This document shows, one piece after another, positions 8,453 to 16,430 of a stretch of 64,000 nt of DNA. Each line of letters opens with the position of its first letter. Positions within the stretch are counted from its first letter, which is position 1. The stretch covers positions 186,001 through 250,000 of the forward strand of contig NZ_JAENHO010000014.1 of assembly GCF_016785085.1 (NCBI RefSeq). Direction: 5' to 3'. The translations under genes and the position numbers were made by a program. Source of the stretch: Paractinoplanes lichenicola. GTDB taxonomy: Bacteria > Actinomycetota > Actinomycetes > Mycobacteriales > Micromonosporaceae. The notes under the pieces were generated by a model. The model saw nothing but the letters and a program-made list of their open reading frames with translations, was not told the DNA's origin and did no database searches.

Positions 8453-8746
8453 ATGGCAACGAACTCACTCCGCGGCGTGCTGCTGCGGTCGTTGCCTGTT
8501 CTGCTCCTGCTGCTGACGCTGGGCCTGACCGCGCCGCAGACGACAACACAGGTGCTCTCCTCCGCGGGCGTGGGCCACAGCGCCTCCGCCGGGCCGGACT
8601 CTCTTGCCGACACTTCCGCCGACGAGGCGGAAGAGGCACTTTCCCGTACGCCGGAAGGCCCCGTCGCCGACCGCACCCGGGCCCTCACCGCGCAGCGCGC
8701 CGCCGGAGTCACCGGCTCCCGCGCCCCGCCGTTCGTTCTCGCCTGA
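8453..8746 (+). CDS. Small secreted or membrane-anchored protein of unknown function
   Basis: 97 aa. A hydrophobic N-terminus (LLRSLPVLLLLLTLGLTAPQ) is followed by an acidic, disordered segment (DSLADTSADEAEEALS). No family was recognised. TACATT at 8441-8446 lies 6 nt before the ATG and there is no Shine-Dalgarno, so it is probably leaderless. Codon-position GC bias supports coding. The 103 bp after the stop hold no recognisable feature. Confidence 0.55.
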   Translation: MATNSLRGVLLRSLPVLLLLLTLGLTAPQTTTQVLSSAGVGHSASAGPDSLADTSADEAEEALSRTPEGPVADRTRALTAQRAAGVTGSRAPPFVLA

Positions 8747-8849
8747 TCACGCGCTGACGGCCGTCCGGCCGCCCCGTGGTCGCCGCCCGCGCCGTCCCGC
8801 CGAAGTGGACCGCGCGCCTCTCATCTCGACGCGGACAGGACACCTGGCG

Positions 8850-9638
8850 ATGAACAACGTTGTTGCGGAAATGCTGCTGACCACCCCGGCCCCGGCCGCC
8901 ATCTGGGCCACCCTGTGGATCCTCACCCTGCCCGCCGTGCTGGTGCTGGCAAACCCCGAGGCGATGCGCAATCCGGGGCAGGCGCTGCGATCGCTGGCCC
9001 GGTTCCTGCGGCTGCCGGTCGGCCGGGGCGAGCGCAAGCGCGAGGCGGCCCTGGAGGCGCTGGCCGCCACGCAGTTCGCCGAGGAGGTGCGGGTCGCCGC
9101 CGACCGGGCCGAACTGGCCGCCGAGCGGTGGCACGAGCGCTGGGAGACGGCGACCGACGAGGTCACCGAGGCGTGGCAGGCCTGGCTCGACGCGGACGCC
9201 CGGCTGCGGGTGCGCCGGTCGGCGGCGGCGTTCGGCACGCCGTGGAGCGCGCAGACCCCGACCGAATACGCGGCCCGCGAGCGGTTCCTGCACAAGGCCG
9301 TGCGCACCGCGGCCGGCAACGGCTGGCTGCCGGCCGCCGCGGTCACCGACGCGCTGGCCGGCCGGGCCGGCTGGGACGCCCGGCTGCACCCGCTGGAGCA
9401 GGAGCTGGTGGTCTTCCGGGCCGCCGCGGGCCACCTGCGCGACCGCTACGAGCGCGCGGTCGCGGCCGAGAAGACCGCCCGGCACGACGCCACGCTGGCC
9501 CGCCGGGCGAGCGACAGCCTGCGGCAGGAGGCCTGGATCGCCGCCGCCCGGGCCACCGACCTGCGCCGCCTGGTGCCGGCCCGCCTGTCTATCACGACGG
9601 CCGCCAACGAGCCTGCGGTGGCCGCGGTCTGGCGCTAG
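8850..9638 (+). CDS. Conserved-type membrane protein with coiled-coil region, unknown function
   Basis: 262 aa, ATG start weakly preceded by AGGACA. One membrane segment lies at about residues 14-36 (PAAIWATLWILTLPAVLVL). It is followed by a long charged, alpha-helical, probably coiled-coil region (AEEVRVAADRAELAAERWHERWETA and further). No enzymatic motif was recognised. It reads as a membrane-anchored helical scaffold, but this is only structural inference. Alternative upstream starts would add sequence lacking a membrane-protein character. Confidence 0.65.
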   Translation: MNNVVAEMLLTTPAPAAIWATLWILTLPAVLVLANPEAMRNPGQALRSLARFLRLPVGRGERKREAALEALAATQFAEEVRVAADRAELAAERWHERWETATDEVTEAWQAWLDADARLRVRRSAAAFGTPWSAQTPTEYAARERFLHKAVRTAAGNGWLPAAAVTDALAGRAGWDARLHPLEQELVVFRAAAGHLRDRYERAVAAEKTARHDATLARRASDSLRQEAWIAAARATDLRRLVPARLSITTAANEPAVAAVWR

Positions 9639-9648
9639 GGTGCCGCGT

Positions 9649-10032
9649 ATGGCCACGCATTGGACGCTCGGCGGGGACGCTTCCGATCCGCAACGGCTGG
9701 CCGCCTTCTGGGCGCAGGCGCTCGGCTACGTGCCCGAGGACGGCTACGACGACCCCGACGGCGCCTCGATCGTCGACCCCGTGGGGCGCGGGCCCGCGAT
9801 CAGCTTCCTGCGGGTGCCCGAGGTCAAGACCACCAAGAACAGGTTCCACATCGACATCCGGGTGGCCGGCGAGCCGCCGTGGGACGCCGCCGACCGGGCC
9901 CGCCTGATCCTGGCCAAGGTGGCCGAGCTGGTCGCCGCGGGCGCGAGCGAGATCCGCACCGAGCACTACGGCGACCAGCTGGGACACGTGGTGATGCTCG
10001 ACCCCGAGGGCAACGAGTTCTGCGTCGCCTGA
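9649..10032 (+). CDS. VOC family (glyoxalase-like) protein
   Basis: 127 aa, two beta-alpha-beta-beta-beta units typical of the vicinal-oxygen-chelate fold: HWTLGGDASDPQRLAAFWAQALGY at the N-terminus and GDQLGHVVMLDPEGNEFCV at the C-terminus. It is probably a small metal-binding or non-enzymatic ligand-binding protein; the substrate is unknown. ATG 9649 is preferred to GTG 9640 because TAGGGT (9636-9641) ends 7 nt before it, fitting a leaderless start. Its stop is 1 bp from the stop of the convergent protease gene. Confidence 0.8.
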   Translation: MATHWTLGGDASDPQRLAAFWAQALGYVPEDGYDDPDGASIVDPVGRGPAISFLRVPEVKTTKNRFHIDIRVAGEPPWDAADRARLILAKVAELVAAGASEIRTEHYGDQLGHVVMLDPEGNEFCVA

Positions 10033-10033
10033 C

Positions 10034-10852
10034 TCAGGGCTTCGTCAGCAGGCAGCCCGACTTGGCCAGGTCGATCACGCGCGAGGCGTTCAGGCACGTT
10101 GTGAACCAATAAGTCTGCTGACCGTAGCTCTGCCCCTGGGAAACCGTGATTGTGCCGTCAGCGGCCACCTCACAGGGGTTGTTGAGGGTGCAGCGTCCGC
10201 CGTCGTCGTTGCCGGTGTTGTTGATGCCGACGATCTGGCCGCTCGAGGCGCTGACGATCGGCGAGCCCGACGTGCCGTGGATGGTGTCGCAGGCCGTGTC
10301 GTAGCGGATCGAGTCGCGCCACGTCCAGTCGCCCTCGCGCAGCTGCGGGACGAACGCGTCGACCTTGCAGTTCCAGATCCGCTTCCAGTAGCTGGACGGG
10401 ATCGAGATGCTCGTGCCGGCGGCCGGGCGGCTGCTCGCGATGGTCAGCGCGGTCGCCCCGTACCGGCTCTGCAGGGTGGCGAAGGTGCTGGTCAGGCGGT
10501 AGAGCGCGACGTCGGTGCCGGTCATCGTGGCGTAGAGCACGCGGTCGGCGCGGACCGTGCCGAGCGACCCGCCGGTGCTGTTGAGCAGCGTGCCCGAGCG
10601 GGACGAGGTGCGATTCTGCAGCACCTGACCGTTGCTCAGGAAGCCGCCCTCGTAGCAGTGGCCGTTGGTCAGCATCATGGCCCGGTCGCTGCTCACCGAG
10701 GACGGATAGCGCACCAGCGAGGCCGAGCAGTTGCTCAGCGCGATGGTGCTGGCGAGCGTCGTGGCCGCGACTGCCTGGGCCGGGGCGGCCACGAGACCGG
10801 TGATGCCGGCGATCGCGGCGGCCGCGGTGACGAGGAACCGTCGTACGCGCAT
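10034..10852 (-). CDS. Secreted trypsin-like serine protease
   Basis: 272 aa from ATG 10852, which has an AGAAGGGA Shine-Dalgarno. A signal peptide (MRVRRFLVTAAAAIAG to AQA) is followed by a chymotrypsin/V8-like fold. Its catalytic residues are His in MMLTNGHCYEGG, Asp in GTDVALYRL and Ser in HGTSGSPIVS. Several Cys residues (NCS, GHCYEG, NCKVD, DTACD, RCTLNNPC, TTCLNAS) suggest disulfides and extracellular stability. It is related to secreted actinobacterial peptidases of the S1/S46-like group. No CBM is present. It is an orphan gene with its own promoter region at 10853-11003. Confidence 0.9.
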   Translation of the reverse strand: MRVRRFLVTAAAAIAGITGLVAAPAQAVAATTLASTIALSNCSASLVRYPSSVSSDRAMMLTNGHCYEGGFLSNGQVLQNRTSSRSGTLLNSTGGSLGTVRADRVLYATMTGTDVALYRLTSTFATLQSRYGATALTIASSRPAAGTSISIPSSYWKRIWNCKVDAFVPQLREGDWTWRDSIRYDTACDTIHGTSGSPIVSASSGQIVGINNTGNDDGGRCTLNNPCEVAADGTITVSQGQSYGQQTYWFTTCLNASRVIDLAKSGCLLTKP

Positions 10853-11003
10853 GGGGGTTTCCCTTCTGGTAGACGCCCGCAGCCTGGCACCGCTAAAAAT
10901 CGATGTCAATCAATAACATTGGGGTCATACCTACGGTCCGTTGTGCGGCTTGCCCGGGCGGGCCACGATGGACCTTCACCAGCCACCGACGGGGAGCGCG
11001 ATC

Positions 11004-11714
11004 ATGGGGACGGCCCGGAAGCTCAGCAAGATCCTGCACTCCGAGCTCGACGTGCACGCGGCCTGGTTGCCCGTGACGAACACCTTCGCGCTGGGCGACT
11101 ACGGCGTGGTCAGCGACGGCGTCTTCGTCAAGATGGGCAACATCGCCGAATACGGCGTCTCGTTCGCGCCCGCGACGGGCGCGCCGACCAAGCTGCGTTT
11201 CCGGTCCGACGGCACGCGGGTCACCAAGTTTCTGGCCGGGGCCGAGGTGCCGAACATCCCGCAGGTCGACCTGGAGGCGTCGATCCGGATCGAGTTCTCC
11301 ACAAAGGACTCCTTCTACGTCGACGCTCCCGTACTCACCGTGGAGTCCATGGAGGACGTTGCCAAAGTCGGTGCGGCGCTTCGCAAAGCCGAGGGCTGGC
11401 GCCGCAAATACCGGGTCGTTTTCTCCACGTACGCGGGTCAGGGGTGCACGATCATCTCGTCGCGCGAGGCCAACACCGCGTTCGAGCTGAACGCCACCGC
11501 GAACGTGCTGCACCTGCTCGAGCTGGGTCAGGCGCAGGGTGGCATCACGCTCTCGGGCGAACGGGCGGCCGGGCTCGAGGTGATCGGCGCGAGCGGGGTC
11601 GTCGGGCTGCGGCTGTTCAAGCTGCGATTCCTCACCGGCAGCACCGATGTGCTGCGCTCCGACTCTTTTGAGATCGACTACGAGACCGCGGATGACCTGG
11701 AGGACGACGTCTAG
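11004..11714 (+). CDS. Beta-rich partner of a CHAT protease; candidate gasdermin-like pore-former
   Basis: 236 aa, ATG 11004 with a GGGGAG Shine-Dalgarno 7 nt upstream. No signal peptide is seen. Short N-terminal helix, then alternating strands (GVVSDGVFVKMGNIAEYGVSF, ASIRIEFSTKDSFYVDAPVLTV), a helix (EDVAKVGAALRKAEGW), a strand pair (KYRVVFSTYAG, QGCTIIS), a late strand (VIGASGVVGLRLFKLRFL) and an acidic tail of about 26 residues ending DDLEDDV. That order and the short acidic tail resemble bacterial gasdermins, where a CHAT or caspase-like protease removes a small C-terminal peptide to release a membrane pore. The stop is directly followed by the protease start. The family call is inference; a conserved unknown substrate protein is the alternative. 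No N-terminal Cys is present with this start. Confidence 0.55.
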   Translation: MGTARKLSKILHSELDVHAAWLPVTNTFALGDYGVVSDGVFVKMGNIAEYGVSFAPATGAPTKLRFRSDGTRVTKFLAGAEVPNIPQVDLEASIRIEFSTKDSFYVDAPVLTVESMEDVAKVGAALRKAEGWRRKYRVVFSTYAGQGCTIISSREANTAFELNATANVLHLLELGQAQGGITLSGERAAGLEVIGASGVVGLRLFKLRFLTGSTDVLRSDSFEIDYETADDLEDDV

Positions 11715-13604
11715 ATGCGCTCCGAGCTGATCGAGTTCTTCCGCTTCGACGACCAGAACTCGGGCATGCTGCGCAAGGGCGACCGCTTCCTGCGGGCCCG
11801 CGGCAACGAGCCGGTCACCGAGGTGCGGATCCCGATCGGCCACGGCGACTTCCTGCGCCGGCTCGACCACCTGCGCTACGCGGTCGAGCACGACGAGGGC
11901 CGCCGCGACGAGGCCCTGGCCCAGCTCTCCCGCGTGGTCGGCGAGGTGCTCGGGCCCTGGCCGGCCGAGACCGAGCCGGTGCAGATCGACCTGGTCACCA
12001 ACGCCGCCGAGCTCAGCGCGCTGCCGTTCGAGCTGGCCGTCGGCGGGACGCCGCTGGTGCTGACCCGGCGGGTGCGCACCGGCGCCCACGGCGAGCGGCA
12101 CGTCTGGTGGTCGAAGCCGCGCGTGCTGCTCGCCGCCGCCTCCCCGGCCGGCGCGGGCAAGCCGGTGCCGCTCGAGGAGCACCGGGCCGCGCTGCGCGAC
12201 GCGCTCAAGCCCTGGAGCGAGCCGCTGCCGGTGGCCGGGCTGGCCGACGCCGTGCGCGACAGCCGCCGCATGCTGACCACGGTCGACCGGGCCAGCCTGA
12301 GCCGGATCCGGGCCGCCGCCCAGGCCGCCGCGGATGAGGGCCGCCCCTACACCCACCTGCACGTGCTGGCCCACGGCTGCGACGTCGGCGACCGCTTCGA
12401 GCCGGCGTTCGGGGTCGCGCTGTTCGACGACGACGACCGGAGCATGGCGGCAGTGACGCCGGAGATGCTGCGCGCGGTGATCCAGTCGATCGAGCCGAGC
12501 CCGGTCGTGGTGACGCTGGCGGTCTGCGACGGCGGCAACGAGTCGAACAGCGTCACCGGCGGCGGCAGCCTGGCCCACGCGCTGCACGTGTCGGGGGTGC
12601 CGGTCGTGCTGGCCTCGCAGTTCCCGCTGACCTTCGCCGGGTCCACCACGTTCACCCGCAGCTTCTACGACCTCGTGCTGGGCGGGGCCGACGTACGCGA
12701 GGCGCTGCACGAGGCCCGCACCCGGCTGCACCGGGAGGGCGCCGAGACCGCGCACGACTGGGCCGGCCTGGTCGCCTACGTGCAGCTGCCCGAGGACTAT
12801 CAGGACCGGCTCTACGAGGTCGCCATGCAGGCCGAGATGGCGTCGCTGCGTACGGCTCAATTGTGGTCGGACCGCCTGGTCAACGAGGGCATCACCGACC
12901 CGGGGGCGTACGACACGGTGGCCGGGCGGCTGGGCTCGCGGATCGCGTCGCTCAAGGGCTACGTCGAGGGCACGATCGCCGCGCCCGCCGAGGCCGCCCG
13001 CCTGGAAAATCTGGGCATCCTCGGCAGCGCCCAGAAGAGGTTCGCCGAGCTGGCCTTCCAACGGGCCCGGCTGGGTGAGCCGGGCGACTGGGCGGCCACG
13101 GCCCGCGACCGGCTGACCGAGGCCCGCGAGTGGTATCTGCAGGGCTTCCGGGGCAACCTGTCCCACCACTGGCACGGCGTGCAGGCGCTCTCGCTGGAGG
13201 CGGCGCTGACCGGGCGGATCGAACGGGTGGGCCAGTGGTACGCCGCCCGCGAGGCCGCCGCGGCCGACGACGACGCGTGGGCCCCCGGCTCGCTGGCCGA
13301 ACTGCTGCTGCTGGCCCCGTTCGCGGGCCGCACCCGGGCCCTCGACGAGGCCGAGGAGCAGCTGGCCGAGCTGGTGACCCGCACCCGCGCCCAGTGGCCG
13401 GCCGACGACCCGTTCCCGGTCGACTCCACGATCCGCCAGTTCGGCCGCTACCTGCGCTGGTGGACGGCCGCGCACGGCTACTTCCCGGGCCCCGTCGGCG
13501 ACCTGACCGCCGACGCCGCGCGCCTGCTGGAACGGCTCAGGGCGCTGTCGGGACCATCCAGTCGAGCACCGGGGTCCCCTGCAGGGCCACCAGAACGCAC
13601 ATGA
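11715..13604 (+). CDS. CHAT-domain caspase-like protease
   Basis: 629 aa. It begins at the base after the partner's stop codon. The N-terminal 110 residues are a small alpha/beta domain. The CHAT domain (about 110-400) has the catalytic dyad His220 (LHVLAHGCD) and Cys271 (VVTLAVCDGG), with GGGSLAHALHVSGVPVVLASQFPL downstream as in caspase-like CHAT folds. The C-terminal 230 residues are helical and may sense a trigger. CHAT peptidases act in bacterial defence and programmed death by cleaving a partner protein. The 3' end overlaps the convergent lactate permease gene by 68 bp. Confidence 0.85.
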   Translation: MRSELIEFFRFDDQNSGMLRKGDRFLRARGNEPVTEVRIPIGHGDFLRRLDHLRYAVEHDEGRRDEALAQLSRVVGEVLGPWPAETEPVQIDLVTNAAELSALPFELAVGGTPLVLTRRVRTGAHGERHVWWSKPRVLLAAASPAGAGKPVPLEEHRAALRDALKPWSEPLPVAGLADAVRDSRRMLTTVDRASLSRIRAAAQAAADEGRPYTHLHVLAHGCDVGDRFEPAFGVALFDDDDRSMAAVTPEMLRAVIQSIEPSPVVVTLAVCDGGNESNSVTGGGSLAHALHVSGVPVVLASQFPLTFAGSTTFTRSFYDLVLGGADVREALHEARTRLHREGAETAHDWAGLVAYVQLPEDYQDRLYEVAMQAEMASLRTAQLWSDRLVNEGITDPGAYDTVAGRLGSRIASLKGYVEGTIAAPAEAARLENLGILGSAQKRFAELAFQRARLGEPGDWAATARDRLTEAREWYLQGFRGNLSHHWHGVQALSLEAALTGRIERVGQWYAAREAAAADDDAWAPGSLAELLLLAPFAGRTRALDEAEEQLAELVTRTRAQWPADDPFPVDSTIRQFGRYLRWWTAAHGYFPGPVGDLTADAARLLERLRALSGPSSRAPGSPAGPPERT

Positions 13605-15294
13605 CCAGCAGCAGGGCGACGCTCCAGCCGACCACCCGGCGGAAGATGTCGCCCTCCTTGCCCGCCATGCCCACCGCCGACGCGGCGATCGCCAGGTTCT
13701 GCGGGCTGATCATCTTGCCGAGCACGCCGCCCGACGAGTTGGCCGCGGCCAGCAACACGGGATCGAGCCCGGCGTCGGCCGCGGTCTGCACCTGCAACGC
13801 CCCGAACAGCGCGTTGGCCGACGTGTCGGAGCCGGTGACGGCCACGCCGATCCAGCCCAGGATCGGGGAGAGGAAGACGAAGAAGCCGCCGGCCTGGGCC
13901 AGGAACTCGCCGAGCGTGTTGGTCTGGCCCGACTGGTTGAGCACGTAGGCCAGGGCCAGGACCGCCATCACCGTGACGATGGCGTGACGGAGCTCGACGT
14001 ACGTGTGGCCGTAGGCCTTGATGGCCCGGGCCGGGCGGACGCGCAGGACCATCGCGGTCAGGAGGCCGGCCAGGATCATCAGGGTGCCCGCGGCGGGCAG
14101 CCAGCCGAGGGTGAACGTGGTGGAGGCCAGGGGTTTGCCGTTGGCGCCGAGGACGTCGAGGCCGGGCCAGCCGAACGCTGTGGTCCAGGGTTCCTCGGCC
14201 AGGGCGTCCTTGATGGGGCCCAGGTTGGCGATCGAGAAGATCACGATGATGATCAGGTAGGGGGCGTAGGCCCTGAGGATTTCGGCTCCGCTGTCGCGGG
14301 GTGGCGTTTCGAGTTGGACGGCTTTGCCTGGGCCGGGTCCAGCGCTGGTAAGTGAGGACTCACTTCCTTCAGCCCCGCCGCCCCGGTCACGGTTTGCCGC
14401 GTTTTCGGCGTCCTCTCGGTGGGCTGACAAATCGGGCGACTCGACCGGCCGCCAGATCCGCAGCAGCAGCATCACGGCCGCGGCGGCCAGCAGCGCCGCG
14501 ATGATGTCGGTCAGCGGCACCGAGATGTAGTTGGACGCGGCGAACTGCGCCCCCGCGAAGACCACCCCGGCGACCAGCGCGACCGGCCACGTCTGCCGCA
14601 CGCCACGCTTGCCGTCGATCACCGCGACCAGCACCAGCGGCACGACCACGGCCAGCACCGGCGTCTGCCGCCCGACCATCGCGCCCAGCGTGTCCGGGTT
14701 AAGCCGCGGGTCGTCGGCCGCGCCCGCGGTCACCGTGCCCAGGGTGGTGATCGGCGTGGCCAGCGCGCCGAACGCGACCGGGGCGGTGTTCGCGATCAGC
14801 GCCACGGCCGCGGCCTTGATCGGCCGGAAGCCCAGCGCCATCAGCATCACCACGGTCACGGCGACCGGCGTACCGAAACCCGCGAGGGCCTCCAGGAGCG
14901 CGCCGAAGCAGAAGGCGACGATCACGGCCTGGATGCGCATGTCGGGGCTGACCCGTTCCATCGAGCGGCGCAGCACGTCGAAGTGGCCGCTGACCACGGT
15001 CAGGTTGTAGACCCAGATCGCGTTGATGACGATCCACAGGATCGGGAAGAAGCCGAACGCGGCGCCCTCGGTGGCCGAGAGCAGCGCCTGGCCGGCCGGC
15101 ATCGCGTACACCGTGACGGCGACGACGAGGGCCACGGCCAGCGAGATCACCCCGGCCAGCCAGGCCCGCATGCGGACGGCGCCGAGCAGCACGAACAGGG
15201 TGAGCAGGGGCAGCACCGCGAAGATCGCGGAGAGCGCGACGGAGTCACCGACGGGGTCGGTCACGATCCGGAACTGATCAAACATGATCGCCAT
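13537..15294 (-). CDS. lldP: L-lactate permease (LctP family)
   Basis: 585 aa, a polytopic membrane protein with about 12-14 segments. Family-typical stretches include FGALLEALAGFGTPVAVTVV and ANTAPVAFGALATPI in the first half, and GSDTSANALFGALQV and NSSGGVLGKMISPQNLAIA near the end. It imports L-lactate and related 2-hydroxyacids with protons. A loop of about 50 hydrophilic residues separates the two halves. ATG 15294 is used; ATG 15285 (MFDQF) is an alternative. No lactate dehydrogenase gene lies next to it. Its 3' end overlaps the CHAT gene tail by 68 bp. Confidence 0.9.
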   Translation of the reverse strand: MAIMFDQFRIVTDPVGDSVALSAIFAVLPLLTLFVLLGAVRMRAWLAGVISLAVALVVAVTVYAMPAGQALLSATEGAAFGFFPILWIVINAIWVYNLTVVSGHFDVLRRSMERVSPDMRIQAVIVAFCFGALLEALAGFGTPVAVTVVMLMALGFRPIKAAAVALIANTAPVAFGALATPITTLGTVTAGAADDPRLNPDTLGAMVGRQTPVLAVVVPLVLVAVIDGKRGVRQTWPVALVAGVVFAGAQFAASNYISVPLTDIIAALLAAAAVMLLLRIWRPVESPDLSAHREDAENAANRDRGGGAEGSESSLTSAGPGPGKAVQLETPPRDSGAEILRAYAPYLIIIVIFSIANLGPIKDALAEEPWTTAFGWPGLDVLGANGKPLASTTFTLGWLPAAGTLMILAGLLTAMVLRVRPARAIKAYGHTYVELRHAIVTVMAVLALAYVLNQSGQTNTLGEFLAQAGGFFVFLSPILGWIGVAVTGSDTSANALFGALQVQTAADAGLDPVLLAAANSSGGVLGKMISPQNLAIAASAVGMAGKEGDIFRRVVGWSVALLLVMCVLVALQGTPVLDWMVPTAP

Positions 15295-15428
15295 CCAAGA
15301 AGATCAATATTTGTCGGCCGAACCGTCATGGTCACCCCGGGGCGGCCGGCGCGCATCTCGATCACTCAATACGGAAAACACTCACATTTGGGATGTTTGC
15401 GCAGTACCGTCGGACCGGTGAGGTCAGG

Positions 15429-16430
15429 ATGAGCACCGGCGGTCAGCTCATGGCCCTCGTCGACCAGCTCCCCGCCGTGGTCTCGATGCGCGACGTCCAG
15501 GGCCGCTACCTGCTGGTCAACCGCGAGTACGAGCGCCGCACCGGGCTGCGGCGCGAGCAGGTCGTCGGGCACACCGACCACGACCTCTTCCCGGAGCCGG
15601 TCGCCGACGAGCTGCGCGCCCACGACCGGGCGGCCCTCGAACGCGGCGAGCCGGTCCAGCTCCCCGGCCGCAACACGGTCGCCTTCCCGCTCACCGGCGA
15701 CGACGGCCGGGCGTACGCGGTCTGCGGTTTCTCCGTCGGCGACGACACCGAGCGCCGGCGTGCGGAGGAGCTCGACGCGCTCTCCTACTCGGTCTCGCAC
15801 GACCTACGCGCGCCCCTGCGCAGTCTCGACGGTTTCAGCCAGATCCTGCTAGAGGAGCACGCCGCCGGGATGAACGAGGAGGCACGGGGCTACCTCGGGC
15901 GCATCCGGGCCAACATCGAGCGGATGGGCGACATGTTCGACGCGCTGCTCGAGCTGTCCCACGCGGACCGGTCGCAACTGCGCCGGGAGCGTACGGATGT
16001 GAGCGCCCTGGCCCGCGAGGTGGCCGCCGACCTGGCCGCCACCGAACCCGGCCGCGCCGTGCGCTTCGACATCGCCGACGACCTGGTCGCGCGGGGTGAT
16101 CCGCACCTGATCCGGCTGGTGCTGCAGAACCTGCTGGGCAACGCGTTCAAGTTCACGTCCAAACGGGTGGACGCGGTGATCGCGGTCAGCGCCGAGGGCG
16201 ACGACTTCGTGGTGCGCGACAACGGCGCCGGCTTCGACATGGGGCACGCGGACCGGATGTTCGACCCGTTCCAGCGGCTGCACGGGGCGGGCGAGTTCGA
16301 GGGCACGGGCATCGGCCTGGCCATCGTGCGGCGCATCGTGGCCCGGCACGGCGGCCGGATCGACGCCGAGGGCAAGCCGGGGGCGGGTGCGGTCATCCGG
16401 TTCAACCTGGTGGGGCGGGGACAGCAATGA
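15429..16430 (+). CDS. PAS-domain sensor histidine kinase
   Basis: 333 aa. The N-terminal PAS domain (MALVDQLPAVVSMRDVQG to FSVGDDTERR) is followed by HisKA with phospho-acceptor His124 (SYSVSHDLRAPLRSLDGF). HATPase_c follows with N-box LLGNAFKFT, G1 DNGAGFD, F-box MFDPFQRLH and G2 GTGIGLAIVRRIV. No membrane segment, so it is cytoplasmic. The group resembles phytochrome-type kinases. ATG 15429 after AGGTCAGG is preferred to ATG 15393. It overlaps the next gene by 4 bp (ATGA), so the two are translationally coupled and probably form a phosphorelay. Confidence 0.9.
   Translation: MSTGGQLMALVDQLPAVVSMRDVQGRYLLVNREYERRTGLRREQVVGHTDHDLFPEPVADELRAHDRAALERGEPVQLPGRNTVAFPLTGDDGRAYAVCGFSVGDDTERRRAEELDALSYSVSHDLRAPLRSLDGFSQILLEEHAAGMNEEARGYLGRIRANIERMGDMFDALLELSHADRSQLRRERTDVSALAREVAADLAATEPGRAVRFDIADDLVARGDPHLIRLVLQNLLGNAFKFTSKRVDAVIAVSAEGDDFVVRDNGAGFDMGHADRMFDPFQRLHGAGEFEGTGIGLAIVRRIVARHGGRIDAEGKPGAGAVIRFNLVGRGQQ

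Noticed and set aside
10941..11003. Upstream TTG start of the CHAT partner, giving an N-terminal Cys as in lipidated gasdermins
   Set aside because: No Shine-Dalgarno there, while ATG 11004 has GGGGAG at ideal spacing; kept only as a remote option.
10893..13475. 860-codon minus-strand open frame
   Set aside because: Antisense to the CHAT cassette, which has motifs, Shine-Dalgarno and tight gene spacing.
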